From Plumapathes pennacea (taxonomy: Eukaryota; Cnidaria; Anthozoa; Antipatharia; Myriopathidae), in contig OZ038462.1 of the NCBI GenBank assembly GCA_964036295.1, positions 41,149,680 to 41,213,679 on the forward strand: a stretch of 64,000 bases of DNA, read 5' to 3'. The notes beneath the pieces are model-generated. The model had not been told where the DNA came from. It saw nothing but the letters and a program-made list of their open reading frames with translations, and did no database searches. This document shows, one piece after another, positions 22,441 to 33,930 of this stretch. Both the position numbers and the translations under genes were made by a program. Every line of letters starts with the position of its first letter. The first letter of the stretch is position 1.

Positions 22441-22794
22441 CCAGACTGTTACTATGTTGTATTCGGATTATATAACCACTCGAGAAATATCCATATCATG
22501 TTAAGTGGTTTTAATGCTGTTACGACAACCCTGTCATACTCTTTTGTATAATATATGGCGGAAATAATAAAATTAAATATCTGGTGGACTCTATGGCTGC
22601 AACCAGTCATTAGGATGATAAGCCTGTTGCTTCATGTATTTGTTTTGTTGTTTTCTGATTGAGGTCCTTTAAAAGGTGCCGAAAAGATTGAACTAAACCT
22701 TTGTCATGTACTGTAGACATCGAATAAATTAAAAGTACGTGTTACACAGACGCCTTTACAGTTGTAAATTGTCACTTGCTAATTTAACCGGTGT

Positions 22795-25041
22795 GGACGG
22801 TACCCTGTGTTCCAGAGGTGTCTTGTTCTCGGAAACTTGGGCACTGCAGGCCGTGCTTTCTCCGTCTCGGCTTGCGCCTAGTCCCCAGCGCTCGGCGGTC
22901 CGCAAAGGCCGGTGTAAGAGTCTTTTTTGCCCCCCTGGCAAAAAGGCCTCCCCGGGCATTATTGCCCAGGCAAAAATGCCTCCCCGGGCTTTTACGCCCA
23001 GGCAAAAAAGCCCTCTCTGGGTAAAAATGCCCCCCATTCACAAAATCATCAATTTCGAGTTACAAGTAATTCTGATCAACAAATCCGTGCACAGCTCGTC
23101 CGTGCGTAAACATAGGATACTGAAATAATCAAATTCTAGCCAACATCTGGATGTAATCAGTTCATACTGTCAAGTGCTGCGTGACCTGTGGTGTCTTTGA
23201 TGAACTGTTTTGGAGGAGTGAGGTGGGCGGACGGACGGACGGACGGACGGACGGACGGAAAGAAACGGGATGGTGGTGGGGGGGGGGGGGGGGTGAGGAA
23301 TTCCACTCGCCCTCCTCGTTTTATTCGTGCACCCCGCCCTACCTTATTCGTCACAATCCGCGTGGGACTAGAAAATAAAATAGTTTCTTTCTGGAGAATA
23401 TCCCCATTTGCCAAACTTAGCGTGCGGCGGAAACAATTATCGCTGCTTTTTTGTGTTGGAATCATTCTCGGTTTACGGTGAATTTTGATATAACAGAGAA
23501 CGCGTGGCAGAAATTAAACCTGACAGGGTTAGGGTTAACGGCGAACGTCGGAGGTCTCTCTCGGAAGACATTTCAGTTCAGCGATCTGGGAACTTTTCAA
23601 CTAATACTGTATCGAATAAATAGCTTACCCACGTTGTGCCTCTAATAGTATAATAGTACACTTTTACCTTTTAAATTGCGTTTAGTAACTTGACAGCCGG
23701 ATACACTAATTATTCAGTGGTGGACGAGAAACAGGTACTCCAAACGTCAATATTTCACGTTCAAACTTTACCCTGTACAGAATGTCATTGAAGTCGTTTG
23801 TTTCTAAATACAACGGCAAATATCTATTTGGTCTTTGTTGAAATACATTTCCAGTTAAGTGGGAAAAGCACAAGTTGCGACCCTTAATAGGATTATTGTA
23901 CTTTGATTAGCAATTGTAACTTGACATATCATGTCGGATACAATTGGCTTATCATAGGCGAAAGCCAGATTGTCCAAAACGACTCACATTTGTAACGCTT
24001 GCCGAGGGCACGGAGCAGAAGGAACTCACAGGTCACTAACATAACACTTTAATTACAAACGGTCTGAACGCTACGAAGAACCTCAGAAATTCCCTTCACA
24101 AGTCTAAAGTACACGTACAGTCATACAGTAGAACAAAGGCTACACAAAAAAGCGAAACAATAAAGAAAGGCTACTTCACAATAATAATCAAGTATTGTAC
24201 TAAATGGATATTCCAAAGATATCTGAGTTGTGACTCAATAGATTCAGACACGTACTGTATTGTAATCACTAACTAAACGCAACACAGTGATCAGTGTTGG
24301 TTACAATATGATTAAACAAAATAAAAGAACAAACTTTTTAAATAATAGCTTGCCCGAAAGACTATCAAAACAGCAATTTGAAATTTGCTGTCGAAGATGA
24401 CAAAGGTTTTGCCCTCGGAAATGCCAAGACAATCAATGACAGAGAAATCGCAGGCAGCCCACAATTTATTTTAGAAAAGTTTCAAAGCAAACCGCAAACC
24501 TTATTTCAAAGTTCTCGAAATGGAAGGGAAAGAATATAAAAAAAGTGAGGAGGGTAGTACCCTCCTTCCCCCTCTCCCCTGAGTTCTATATATATATATA
24601 TATTTTTTTTGCGTGTTTTCTTTTCTCTCCATTAGCCCTCCCCTTCCGTTTGAGGAGGTGTTAAACAGACGCCGAGGTCAACCAGCGTGACGCGCGTCAC
24701 GGAAGGTGCACGCTCCCTGTGAAGTAAGATAAGAAAGTCCGGAATCGGTGTCACATTTTGGCGCAACTGAATAATTCTCTTTTATGACGCCTTAGAAGAG
24801 TCCTGGTATTGTGCTAACCTTTTTGAATATGCCTTTGTTTGTATTTAAATATCCTTGTTTGGCTAGAGTTATTAGCAACTATTCTAAACGCCGGGCATTT
24901 TAGCCCAGAGGGGGAAACTGTATCTACAGCATTTTTGCCTGGGCGGAAATGCCCGGAGGGCATTATCGCCTGGGATAAAATGCCCGGGGAGGCAAAATAT
25001 TGGGGGGGCATTTTTGCCCACTACACCGGCAATAACCGTCC
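22795..25041. mobile_element. Putative GGACGGT-ended element with internal CCCGGGCATT-type repeats
   Basis: The left edge GGACGGTACCCTGTGTTCCA and right edge AATAACCGTCC reappear with almost nothing between them at 30046-30175. This suggests that the 22.8-25.0 kb interval is a long form and 30.0 kb a deletion form of one element. Inside, two clusters (22930-23035 and 24890-25020) repeat short palindromes such as GCCCAGGCAAAAATGCCTCC. No transposase is seen in 23.0-24.9 kb. Confidence 0.45.
23226..23294. repeat. (ACGG)n microsatellite and G run
   Basis: About eight GGAC units are followed by a run of G starting at 23278. Confidence 0.9.
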
Positions 25042-25369
25042 AAAGTAAAATACGTGAGCACGTCGAAAAATATTTCTGATGTTTAAATAATGAACAAGAA
25101 GAAGCGATTAAAGTAAGGTTTCAGATTTTGTTGGAATAACAATTTTTGTCGCCCGCAGCCGTTTTCATCTCTGCGCGTTAACTAACCTCCCTTACGTCAC
25201 TCAGAAGCATTTTCATTATTAGTGACTTTTATCACTGAACCGATTCATTGAACAACGCGCCAGTTGGTTTCTGGTGATTTGATGGCCAGCCGAACGAAAG
25301 TACAGCGTCCATTGGTATATAACATTTTTCTCGCCTTTCGTGCTTTAATAACTGACGTTAACTTGATAT

Positions 25370-25455
25370 GTACGTCATAAACTCTCATATAAAGACGTCA
25401 TTTAATCGGCTGTATTGTAAGTAACGTGTTTAGACTTGGAACTAGAACAAAGGTA
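25370..25455 (+). promoter_or_regulatory. Conserved promoter and leader exon, upstream copy
   Basis: TACGTCATAAACTCTCATATAAAGA (TATA-like CATATAAAG) is followed about 60 bp later by ACTAGAACAAAG|GTAAGA, a good splice donor. The same arrangement is at about 30641-30718 in the other copy (TACGTCATAC, CATATAAAG, AAGAACAAAG|GTAAAA), so a TATA promoter with a leader exon is likely. Confidence 0.55.
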
Positions 25456-25681
25456 AGAAAAACAAACGAAAGATTAGAAATGCTCATTTACATGATGCTC
25501 GAATTTTTAGCCGTGAACACGGAAGCTAATTTTTACGTCTCGGATAGCACTAGAGTAAATAAAATCAAACGAAAGTCCTGTGTTACTCATTTTGACGTTA
25601 TGCATTTGCAGTTTGCAACAACACTGCGCTAGTGTGTAGTTTTCTTAATTTTCGTGCTACAGCCGTTAATTACAACATACT

Positions 25682-27567
25682 GGTTAAAGTGCACATAAGC
25701 CTTCAGAGGATACATTTTTATACGAAATTAGGAAGTAATCTAAGCAACTTATGCCCAAAAGAAGGCCTTTCCGAAGCGTTCTTATATTTTTTTCACGCGT
25801 TTGAAATCGGAAATATAAAATTCAGACCGCGCAATGTAGGAGACTGGGACCTGTGACGTCAGAGGAGTGGCGCGTTTCGGCTCGGCACCTCTTCATAGCT
25901 CTTATTTATCAGGTTTGTGTACGTTTTTCTCGCTGTTTACCCGTGTTTTTGGACTCGTACGGCAATGGCGAGCTCTAGAAGCGATGAAGAAAGCGGTATA
26001 TCTGATATCTGAACTATATTACATTGATTCCGCGTGTATACTGTACGATATCCACTATGAAGTCCAACCCGTGCGCTGACAAGAGCTACTTGCTGACCAA
26101 GAATGGCATGAAGCGTAACAGAAAGGAAAGGGAGGGAAAAGAACAAGGACCATAACACTGCAAGATCGCTCGGAAGAACATTTTGGAGTCAGTAGTTGGT
26201 AAGCGTAAAATATGTCCGTGTTTTGGATTTGTTAATTACGTGGTACATCTGTAATTGCTTCTCTGTGTTTTACTCATATTTTAGGTGTTCGTGTGGGAAT
26301 TGCAATGTTGATGTGCTACGGCAGCATCGGCATTCACAAGCATTGAGATTCTACGGATGTCTCACGATAACTCTCGCTCGGGATTTCGACTGAGAGCAGT
26401 TGCGTAATTCGTCACGGCAGTTGACCACGGTCAGTTATATTTGACTTCGAGAGAGCGCGGCTCTTCTGAAAAATCCTGGAATGTACAAAAACAGTCATTC
26501 TAAACTTCCCTGTACGGGCAGACAATAAATTATTACACTTTAATTGCGGTTTGTGGCGCCCTTCTTCACCGTTTGGAGGATTTTGCTTTCGCCGCGGTGG
26601 ATCAACAGGCGACTGTCAACAGTCAGAACGACTCCTTTCGGAGTTTGCCAAAAATTTCCAACTTCTGCGGCCGTCGTCTAACTTCGGCGATTGTGGAAAC
26701 CAAGTTGTTTGAGTAAATATGTGCCACAAATCCGGCACACGGTCGACTATAGCCCTAGAAAAATCTAGCCGAAAAACCATCTTTCGCTCGGTTTCAAACA
26801 TGAATTGCAGTGTCGCAGTGTTGACCTCATCGACCATAAACCTTCGGCGAACGCGATGGTTTGCTCATTTGATATTCGATACCTACGATAGAAAAGGTAA
26901 CAAACTTCCCACAGCTGAATATATTTTGGATTAAATATAATTACTTATTACTACCCGTCGACAAATTGTGGGACCCGACGATTACTCGGTCAATCTTTCC
27001 CCTTCTTATCAACTTTGTACTACAATACCGAGATTGTCCTTTACCAGGTCCAAGTCGAGAATGTGCGATTCGTTATTGTCAATTCCATGCAATGTCAAAA
27101 TCATCTGGTTTGAAATAAGCTGAGCAGAACCGGAATTGATCGTCAGCTCCCATTTCACACGTTTGGCCTTGACAAACTGGACCATTTCTCTTTCGCTTCC
27201 TCGCTTCACCTCTTTGGTCATTCGGAAACTGAAACATATAAAATGCGAATCCTTGCTTATGATCTGGCTCCCAGGAGCAGCCTCCAACAACACATCTATA
27301 AGGCATTTCGGAGTAAAACCGGTGAAAACTCTGTTCGGACGAGTCGAGACGCCACTCCTCTGACGTCACAGCCCAGGCCCTTGATCAATCATCTTACGCG
27401 GACAAATCTAAACCGGAAGTCAAAATGGCACTTTTTCGCATGTTTACCGGGCGAAAAAAAATATAAGAACGCTTCGGAAGGGCTTTCTTTTGGGCATAAG
27501 TTGCTTAGATTACTTCCTAATTTCGTATAAAAATGTATCCTCTGAAGGCTTATGTGCACTTTAAACC
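25682..27567. mobile_element. 1.9-kb DNA transposon with about 200-bp inverted ends and a THAP-domain frame
   Basis: GGTTAAAGTGCACATAAGCC at the left end is mirrored by GGCTTATGTGCACTTTAAACC at the right. Mirroring continues through AAATTAGGAAGTAATCTAAG, CTTATGCCCAAAAGAA and, more loosely, TGACGTCAGAGGAGTGGCG to about 200 bp. The paralogous locus near 30935-30965 runs straight from CGTTAATTAA to CAAATTAATCCATT without it. The interior encodes a THAP-like domain (27079-27306) but no full transposase, so it is probably non-autonomous or decayed. Confidence 0.85.
27079..27306 (-). pseudogene. THAP-type zinc-finger fragment inside the transposon
   Basis: From ATG 27306 the frame reads MPYRCVVGGCS, a pattern MFQFPNDQRGE and FRFCSAYFKPDDFD. 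This is the N-terminal CxxxxC, FxFP and CxxxF layout of THAP DNA-binding domains, with Tyr where the zinc-binding His of CxxH normally stands. THAP domains occur in P-element-type transposases and in many host factors. The frame ends soon after, with no catalytic domain attached. Confidence 0.6.
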
Positions 27568-27780
27568 GCAAATTAATCTATTATGATCAGCGGCAACTGC
27601 GTCCCATCGATTCCTTTATACGCAGTGGCACTACGGAATCGGTTGACAGAATCACCAGTACACCGCACGAGCACAACATTCCAAGAACAGTTCCAACTTT
27701 ATCAGCTAAAATCAAGTGAGTGAGATATCACTGTTACGACTTACTCGCGAGATGGCTTGACCTTCAACAATCAACTGTAA

Positions 27781-27930
27781 AGCCTGGTTCACACCAGTAA
27801 AGCAAGCGCAAGCGATCGGTTCACACGGTAAAATTTGTGAAGCAAGCGCAAACGCAAGCGCAAGAGAATGGAAAAGTTTTCATTCTCTTGCGCTTGCGTT
27901 TGCGCTTGCTTTACCGTGTGAACCAGCCTT
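27781..27930. mobile_element. 150-bp hairpin MITE (GCTGGTTCACAC ends)
   Basis: Left AGCCTGGTTCACACC and right GTGTGAACCAGCCTT are inverted. The centre is a long hairpin of GCAAGCGCAAACGCAAGCGC against its complement around TTTTCATTC. It is inserted within the damaged 80-codon gene. Confidence 0.88.
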
Positions 27931-27964
27931 AACGGTTCGAGGTTGGCCATTCGGCTTGACGAGA

Positions 27965-28864
27965 GATCAGTGGCAATTTCCGGCAATTCCACTTTTTTTG
28001 TTGAAACTCAAATTTGGAATCACGAAAATAAAGGAAAAACCAATTCTTAGCGCTATTCTTTCTTGGGAAAGTTGAAATACCTCAATTATTTTCTACGTCG
28101 TTGTATTCGGTCTGCAACGTAAATATACTCGACCTTTCTGAATACAAATCTCGATCTTTTCTGAGATTTGTTCCGGCCAGCAGGTTTGGGGAAATGTCAG
28201 ACATTTTCTCACGTTTGTCTGTCGGTTCGTGTCTCGGAACGAGCCTTTCTCATGCGGTTCCCACGTGACTTTTCGTATAAAACAACGTCGGGCCACTTGC
28301 TCGCCGGGTTTTGGCGCGACGACACATGCACGGCGAGATGTCTTTTGTAAAAGTTAAACGAAAGGGCAAACTGGTTAAGGTAAAAATATCAGACGGTGAT
28401 ACTTAAAGATCATTGAAATGCTTTTAACTCAGTGTTAAGTCTGATATTTTTACCTTCACCAGTTTGCCCTTTCGTTTAACTTTTACAAAAGACATCTTGC
28501 CGTGCATGTGTCGTCGCGCCAAAACCCGGCGAGCAAGTGGCGCGAAGTTGTTTTTTTGTAAAGTCACGTGGGAACAGCATGAGAAAGGCTTGTTCCGAGA
28601 CACGAACCGACAGACAAACGTGAGAAAATGTCTGACATTTCCCCAAACTACTGGCCGGAACAAATCTCAGAAAAGATCGAGATTTTTATTCAGAAAGGTC
28701 GAGAATATTTACGTTGCAGACCGAATACAACGACGTAGAAAATAATTGAGGTATTTCAACTTTCCCAAGAAAGAATAGCGCTAAGAATTGGTTTTTCCTT
28801 TATTTTCGTGATTCCAAATTTGAGTTTCAACAAAAAAGTGGAATTGCCGGAAATTGCCACTGAT
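27965..28864. mobile_element. 900-bp near-perfect palindrome (fold-back element)
   Basis: Arms of roughly 420 bp are inverted copies from ATCAGTGGCAATTTCCGG on the left to CCGGAAATTGCCACTGAT on the right, separated by about 50 bp around 28395-28440. Mismatches are few and scattered. Each arm contains sequence such as GTTCCGGCCAG and CTCGCCGGGTTTTGGCG. The intact paralogue reads straight through the insertion point (GGCTTGACGAGAAAGTGAAC). Confidence 0.93.
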
Positions 28865-30045
28865 AGAGAGCCGTGAACAAAATGCAGCGAGTTCTGTCGC
28901 AGTACGGTTCGTGATCCGTTGCTGTTGCTTCTGAATATTCCTGGTCCCTACATCTTGCTGACTGATTGGCTGGCTGTTTGTATTTTGCACATAAAAGAGG
29001 CTTACTTAAACAAAGAGATGAACTGTAGAAACTTTCAAGATGAACTTCTGAGCGAGTTTGGAAGTAACGCGCCCGACATCACTGCCGACTACACTTCAAT
29101 TTTATGGGACTGACCAGTTACAGTTAGCAGCAAATTGACCTGCATGCAAAACTGCCCTGGTTTTATAAACATCACTGAGCAGGAACATGTCATGGCTGCG
29201 TAGACGTTCAGACAGAAGGATCAGAAACCGACGTAAAAAAAACCCACAGAAAATATCAGAAGCCGAAGATAGACTTGACTTTGGGGTAGTATAGAAGTAA
29301 AGTAAAGAGAAGCGTAAAGAAAATGAGAGATTGGAAGTCACCTTGTCATTTGCATGCTTGTAAATGTAATTTCATTGCAATTCGAGAACGCTGGGGTACA
29401 CTTTTGCAACCCTAAAAAGGGGCGGTGCGAAAATCTTTGTACCCGAAAATTCCGCCAGAAAAATTATAACCTAAAAATCAAATCGCTAATTTTGAAACCG
29501 AAGAAGGACTTATGTTATGTACTGTAGATTGCCTTTGTATAGGACGTTATACAATGTACAGAGCAGTGAAGATTAGGTATGTCGGGACCGTTGAGTTCGG
29601 TTAGCGGAAATAGTATGGGCGTTTATCCCTCATAAACCCGTACTCTATATTGTTAAATTACAGCGCAAATATAATTCACAACCGACCACATGTCTTTTGA
29701 TGCGTATAATGAACTGATCTGCGAAACGCACGCAAGCGGTTTTTGCTGCTAAGATTTGAAACCTGGCAGGATACATTCTTCAGGACAATGCCTGAACGAA
29801 CCAAATACAATACCGGGTACTACGTCGTCCGTTACGTTTAGTTTCAGACCGTGAAAACAATCTTTGTCGATTGATTTAGCTGCTTCATATATTGATAATC
29901 TCTAGTGAAAAACACCGGTAATATCCACCCAAAACTAAAATACCACGAAAATTGTTTCTGTGATATAACGGATATAACAAACAAGAAGAAAAGATTAAAG
30001 TACAGCTTCAGGCCTTGAGGTCTCTTATCATAATATTATATTATA

Positions 30046-30175
30046 GACGGTACCCTGTGTTCCAGAGGTATCTCGCTCTCAGAAACTCGGGCACTGCAGG
30101 CCGTGGTTTCTCCGCCTCGGCTGGCGCCTGGCTCCCAGCGCCACGCGGTCCGCGCAGGCCAAGCAATAACCGTCC
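30046..30175. mobile_element. Short form of the GGACGGT-ended element
   Basis: The 130 bp from GACGGTACCCTGTGTTCCAG to AATAACCGTCC contains only the left-end GC-rich segment (GGGCACTGCAGGCCGTGG) and the right tip of the element suspected at 22795-25041. It directly precedes the second copy of the segmental duplication. Confidence 0.45.
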
Positions 30176-31560
30176 AAACTAAAATACAGCACGGCGAAAA
30201 ATGTTTCCGCTGTTTAAATAACGAACAAAAAGAAGCGATTAAAGTAAGGTTTCAGATCTTGCTGGAATAACAATTTTTGTCGCGGTTTCGTGCAACAGCC
30301 GTTTTCATCTCTGCGTGTTAACTACCCCCCCCCCCCCCCCCCCCCCCCTCTTACGTAGTCAAAAGCATTTTCATTATTAGTGACTTTCATCACTGAACCG
30401 ACTCATTGAACAACGTGCAAGTTGGTTTCCGGTGATTTGATATGGCCAACCGAACGAAAGTACAGCATGATCTTTTGTGCTTATGATTCACTCCATCGGT
30501 ATATAACATTTTTCTGGCCTTTCTTGCTGCAACCGTCGGCGAAGCGCCTCGTGGATCCACATCTTTCTGACAATGTTATGACGCATTTAATAATAAGAAG
30601 ACAGACAAATAAAAACTGACGTCAATTTGTTAAGTACGTCATACTTTTTCATATAAAGAACGCCATTTAATTGGCTGTACTGTAAGTAACGTGTTTCGAC
30701 TTTTAAAGAACAAAGGTAAAAGAAACAAACGAAATATTAAAAACGCTCATTTATATGATGCTCGAATTTTTAGCCGTGAACACGGAAGCTAATTTTTACG
30801 TCTCGGATAGCACTAGAGTAGCCAAAGGACCAAACCAAAGGAAAGTACTGTGTGTTACTCATTTTGACGTTATGCATTTGCATATTGCAACACTACGCTA
30901 GTGTGCAATTTTCTCAATTTTCGTGCTACAGTCGTTAATTAAAGACGATATATACAAATTAATCCATTATGATCAGCGGCAACTGCGTCAGTCTTGTGCG
31001 TCCCATCGATTCCTTAATACACAGTGGCACTACGGAATCGGTTGACAGAACCAGTACAACCGCACGAGCACAGCATTTCAAGAACAGTTCCAACTTTATC
31101 AACTAAAAGCAAGTGTCTGAGTGAGATATTATTGCAACTACTTACTCTCGAGATGGCTTCAACACTTAACTATAACTGTTCAAGGTTGGCAATGTGGCTT
31201 GACGAGAAAGTGAACAAAATGCAGCGAGTTTCCTCGGAGTTGCGTCATTGGCTGACTGTTCGTTTATCGAGCATAAAAGAGGCTTACTTAAACGAAGAGA
31301 TTGACTGGATAAAGCTCCAAGATGAACTTCTGAGCGAGTTTGGAAGTAACGCGCCCGACATCACTGCCGACTACACTTCAGTTTTGTGGGACTGACCAGC
31401 TACAGTTAGCAGCAAAGATTGACCTGCATACAAAGCTGCCCTGGTTTTATAAACATCACTGAGCAGGAACCTGTCATGGCTGCATGGATGTTCAGGCAGA
31501 CAGATCAGGAACCGACCGGAAAGAACCCACAGACAGACTTGAATCAATAACCGTAAATGA
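30168..31560 (+). repeat. Segmental duplication, downstream copy
   Basis: Matches the block from 25029, with promoter, leader exon, open frame and 3' region in order and without the three large insertions. A run of about 23 C at 30326-30348 replaces a short CCTCCC in the other copy. Confidence 0.88.
31153..31395 (+). CDS. Unrecognised 80-residue protein (intact duplicate)
   Basis: ATG 31153 to TGA 31395. The product is small, acidic and helical-looking: it begins MASTLNYNCSRLAMWLDEKV, continues MQRVSSELRHWL and ends IKEAYLNEEIDW, LQDELLSEFGS, TADYTSVLWD. No signal peptide, membrane span or known motif. The frame extends upstream without a stop but only from a GTG, so the ATG is preferred. 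The shared promoter-like CATATAAAG at about 30656 and leader donor AACAAAG|GTAAAA suggest a spliced leader. Preservation of the C-terminal frame in the damaged paralogue supports past coding use. Function is unknown; expression is inferred only. Confidence 0.6.
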   Translation: MASTLNYNCSRLAMWLDEKVNKMQRVSSELRHWLTVRLSSIKEAYLNEEIDWIKLQDELLSEFGSNAPDITADYTSVLWD

Positions 31561-33069
31561 TTTGCATTTTATGATTGCAATTTATTTTGTTCGAAATTAC
31601 TCACAAACAACAGATTGTTGCCCTCAAAAAGACCCTGTTTTACAGGTCATTACAGCGCGACAAGAAACAAGAAATGTATCCATCGGTCGGTGAAAAGGGG
31701 GTGTTACTAAAACGCAAAACAGCGAAACAACGAAACAACGAAACAGCTAATTATTAACTAAAATTAACGGTAATAACTAACACCGAGATTATTACGGGGG
31801 ACAACAAATTCTTAAATAAAATTTACTGCAATAACTAATACCTATATATAAAGGATGATTATTGAACCTATTGGTCAAATAAACAAGCCCGTTGTCATCT
31901 GTCTTTGAGCTCTGGTATTTCCGGTATTTCCGGAGTGTTGTAACGCATTCATTCTTTTTAGTTAAAAAAGCATCAAAAAACAGAATACTCTAATGATGGG
32001 GCTCGAAACGCAGTATCGAATGATTGAACTGAAGGATTGCGTGTTTGAATTTTGACACGAAAAACGCGCCATACAGTTCGCGTGTTCTAACCATGCAGAG
32101 TTCACTATTCGTGACTTGAGTAATAATGCATGTTAATGATATGTCAACCTTTGATAAATTTGTCACGAAGCGCTTGCCTTATAATGAAAACGGCTGCAAC
32201 AAGAAAACCGACAAGCATTGTTTTAAGGGTCTAAAACTGGTACCAGCTTATGGTGCAACGTAACTGTGTTTAATAGACGATTGGACACATGATTGTCCAA
32301 GTTTAAAACTGTTCGGCGCGCAATGGTGCAATAATAAATTCTCCGTTTCGTCAACGCATGCATGAGTGGTGAAAGCGCTCTTGATGTGTGTATTAATTTT
32401 TTCTAATCCTCCTTTCATAAGCATTGATGAAAAGTCATTGTGGTTCTGACAATGACTAGAGCGTCTCACGACACTTTAATTGCTTGACCATCTTCATGGC
32501 CACTTCAGGCCGCCGTGTCCCCGCTCTCGCCACGAATATTGCGTTGCTTGATCGAGTCGACACTCCGTATAATTTCAAAAAGGGAGGCTGTGGTGTGAAC
32601 TGAATTATGGCCCAATAACACATCAACACAAAGCACCGTTGTAAACGACAAGTGGACTGTAAGCAGGCTCTCTTTTCTGGTCAGTCAAATCGTATGTGCG
32701 AGCGAAAAAAACTAAACGCGATTAAAGGTCTGGATGCAAGCGGGGTGCGAGGCGCATGCAGAGGTCCAGTTTAGTAAGAACATAGGGAAAAAAATAGAAA
32801 AAATTATTGGACTTGGAAGTTAAGAACTCCGGAGAGTAAAATGAGTCTACTAGGAAAGAAAATAGTCTGATAAAACGAGTACTTGGAAGTTTTCTACTGA
32901 AATTGATTTGAGTACGCAACTACACAGCCAGGTTGGAAGACCGGAAAATAACAAAGGAGCGCTACTTGGAAACAACACCACCATGGTAAAATTAGTATTA
33001 GTCCAACAGTGTGTTATACGATGGTTAGAGCACAGGCTTCTCAAGCTGAAAAGCCGGGTACAGAAATAA
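31561..33069. other. Gene-free stretch
   Basis: No supported gene. Open frames are below about 75 codons with no motif. A short AACAACGAAACAACG run lies at 31722-31745. Nothing else structured was noticed. Confidence 0.5.
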
Positions 33070-33930
33070 CTTTTAATAAAGGTATAATTTTCTTGTTCTT
33101 GTGCATTCTGGCGCTTCTGACATATTCCGTGCAATTGCCGCGCTCTAATTAGATTATTAGTATTCATAGTACAATTCTTAATTCGTAGTATAATATGCGT
33201 ATTCATAGAGCCGTTTTCGCATGACTGCCGAAAGTAATCGTGCGATTGCTTTGGTTTTGCGTTTGCCACGCTTTCCGATTCGTCCAAGCAGTTTTAGCAA
33301 TATTCTTGGCCAATCAAGAGTAAAAGCAAAACCTGGTTGCGATATTCTCACGCAAAAAAGCAAGCAGCGATGGCGTGTTCTCGCACTGCTGATTGGTCAG
33401 TAAAACCAATCGCAATTACTTAGTTTTGCTCTCACTTCTAATTGGGCGGATGTGTTTTTGCTCACCTCATTGATTGGCTCTTTGATTGCTTTAGTTTCGA
33501 CAGTCATTCGAAAGCTACTCCAATAGGGTCCAGGTCCACTGTGATGAACAGCCAATAAGAATAGAGCGGGATCAGTGGTGAATTTCGAACAGACGGCGGA
33601 CGGTGAAAATTGCTAGTGCAAATTTGCGCTTTCCGAAAAGCAAAGACACGTAACTAAGGATAAAAGGGTACTTGTATTTGTAACTTTGGCATTCGAATTT
33701 AGAGATGATTTCAAAAAGCTAAAGTAGAAATTCGGGAGTTATGGACAATTAAGTAGCGCGGTGTGCTTCATCTCACGCTTGAAGCTGTGTCCAACCTTTG
33801 CTTTGCACTATTTATGATTACAGTTATGAATACTACTTACCTTTTTAGAGCGCGGAAATTGCACGGAATACTCGTTGGAAGCGCCAGAATGCACAAGACT
33901 AGCGACAGAAGAAAACACCTTTGTTAATGG
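33070..33930. mobile_element. Non-autonomous DNA transposon, about 860 bp, 80-bp inverted ends
   Basis: The left segment TTCTTGTGCATTCTGGCGCT ... TTCCGTGCAATTGCCGCGCT (33095-33150) is mirrored at 33846-33901 (AGCGCGGAAATTGCACGGAA ... AGCGCCAGAATGCACAAGAC). Similarity extends outward through TTAATAAAGGT. The interior has repeated CAATC-rich motifs (TGATTGG, CCAATCA) and no coding potential. Confidence 0.75.

Larger units (their letters stand above)
27752..29113 (+). pseudogene. 80-codon gene, upstream copy, broken by two insertions
   Basis: It matches the intact frame at 31153-31395. ATG 27752 is followed by a frame-breaking difference (ATGGCTTGACC), then the MITE at 27781-27930, a short host piece (CGAGGTTGGCCATTCGGCTTG), the 900-bp palindrome at 27965-28864, and the remainder from GTGAACAAAATGCAGCGAG. 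The distal part (IKEAYLNKEMNC to TADYTSILWD) stays open to a TGA at 29111-29113. It cannot make the original product. Confidence 0.85.
25029..29360 (+). repeat. Segmental duplication, upstream copy (interrupted)
   Basis: Sequence from 25029 (CGTCCAAAGTAAAATACGTG) through the promoter, a probable leader exon, an 80-codon reading frame and its 3' region matches 30168-31560 in the same order and orientation. This copy is longer only because of three insertions (25682-27567, 27781-27930 and 27965-28864). A third, shorter and more diverged match to the start of the block lies at about 29911-30018. Confidence 0.88.

Noticed and set aside
22739-23128. Several overlapping 60-129-codon frames on both strands.
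   Set aside because: They overlay the GCCCAGGCAAAA hairpin cluster and GC-rich element end; none has domain features.
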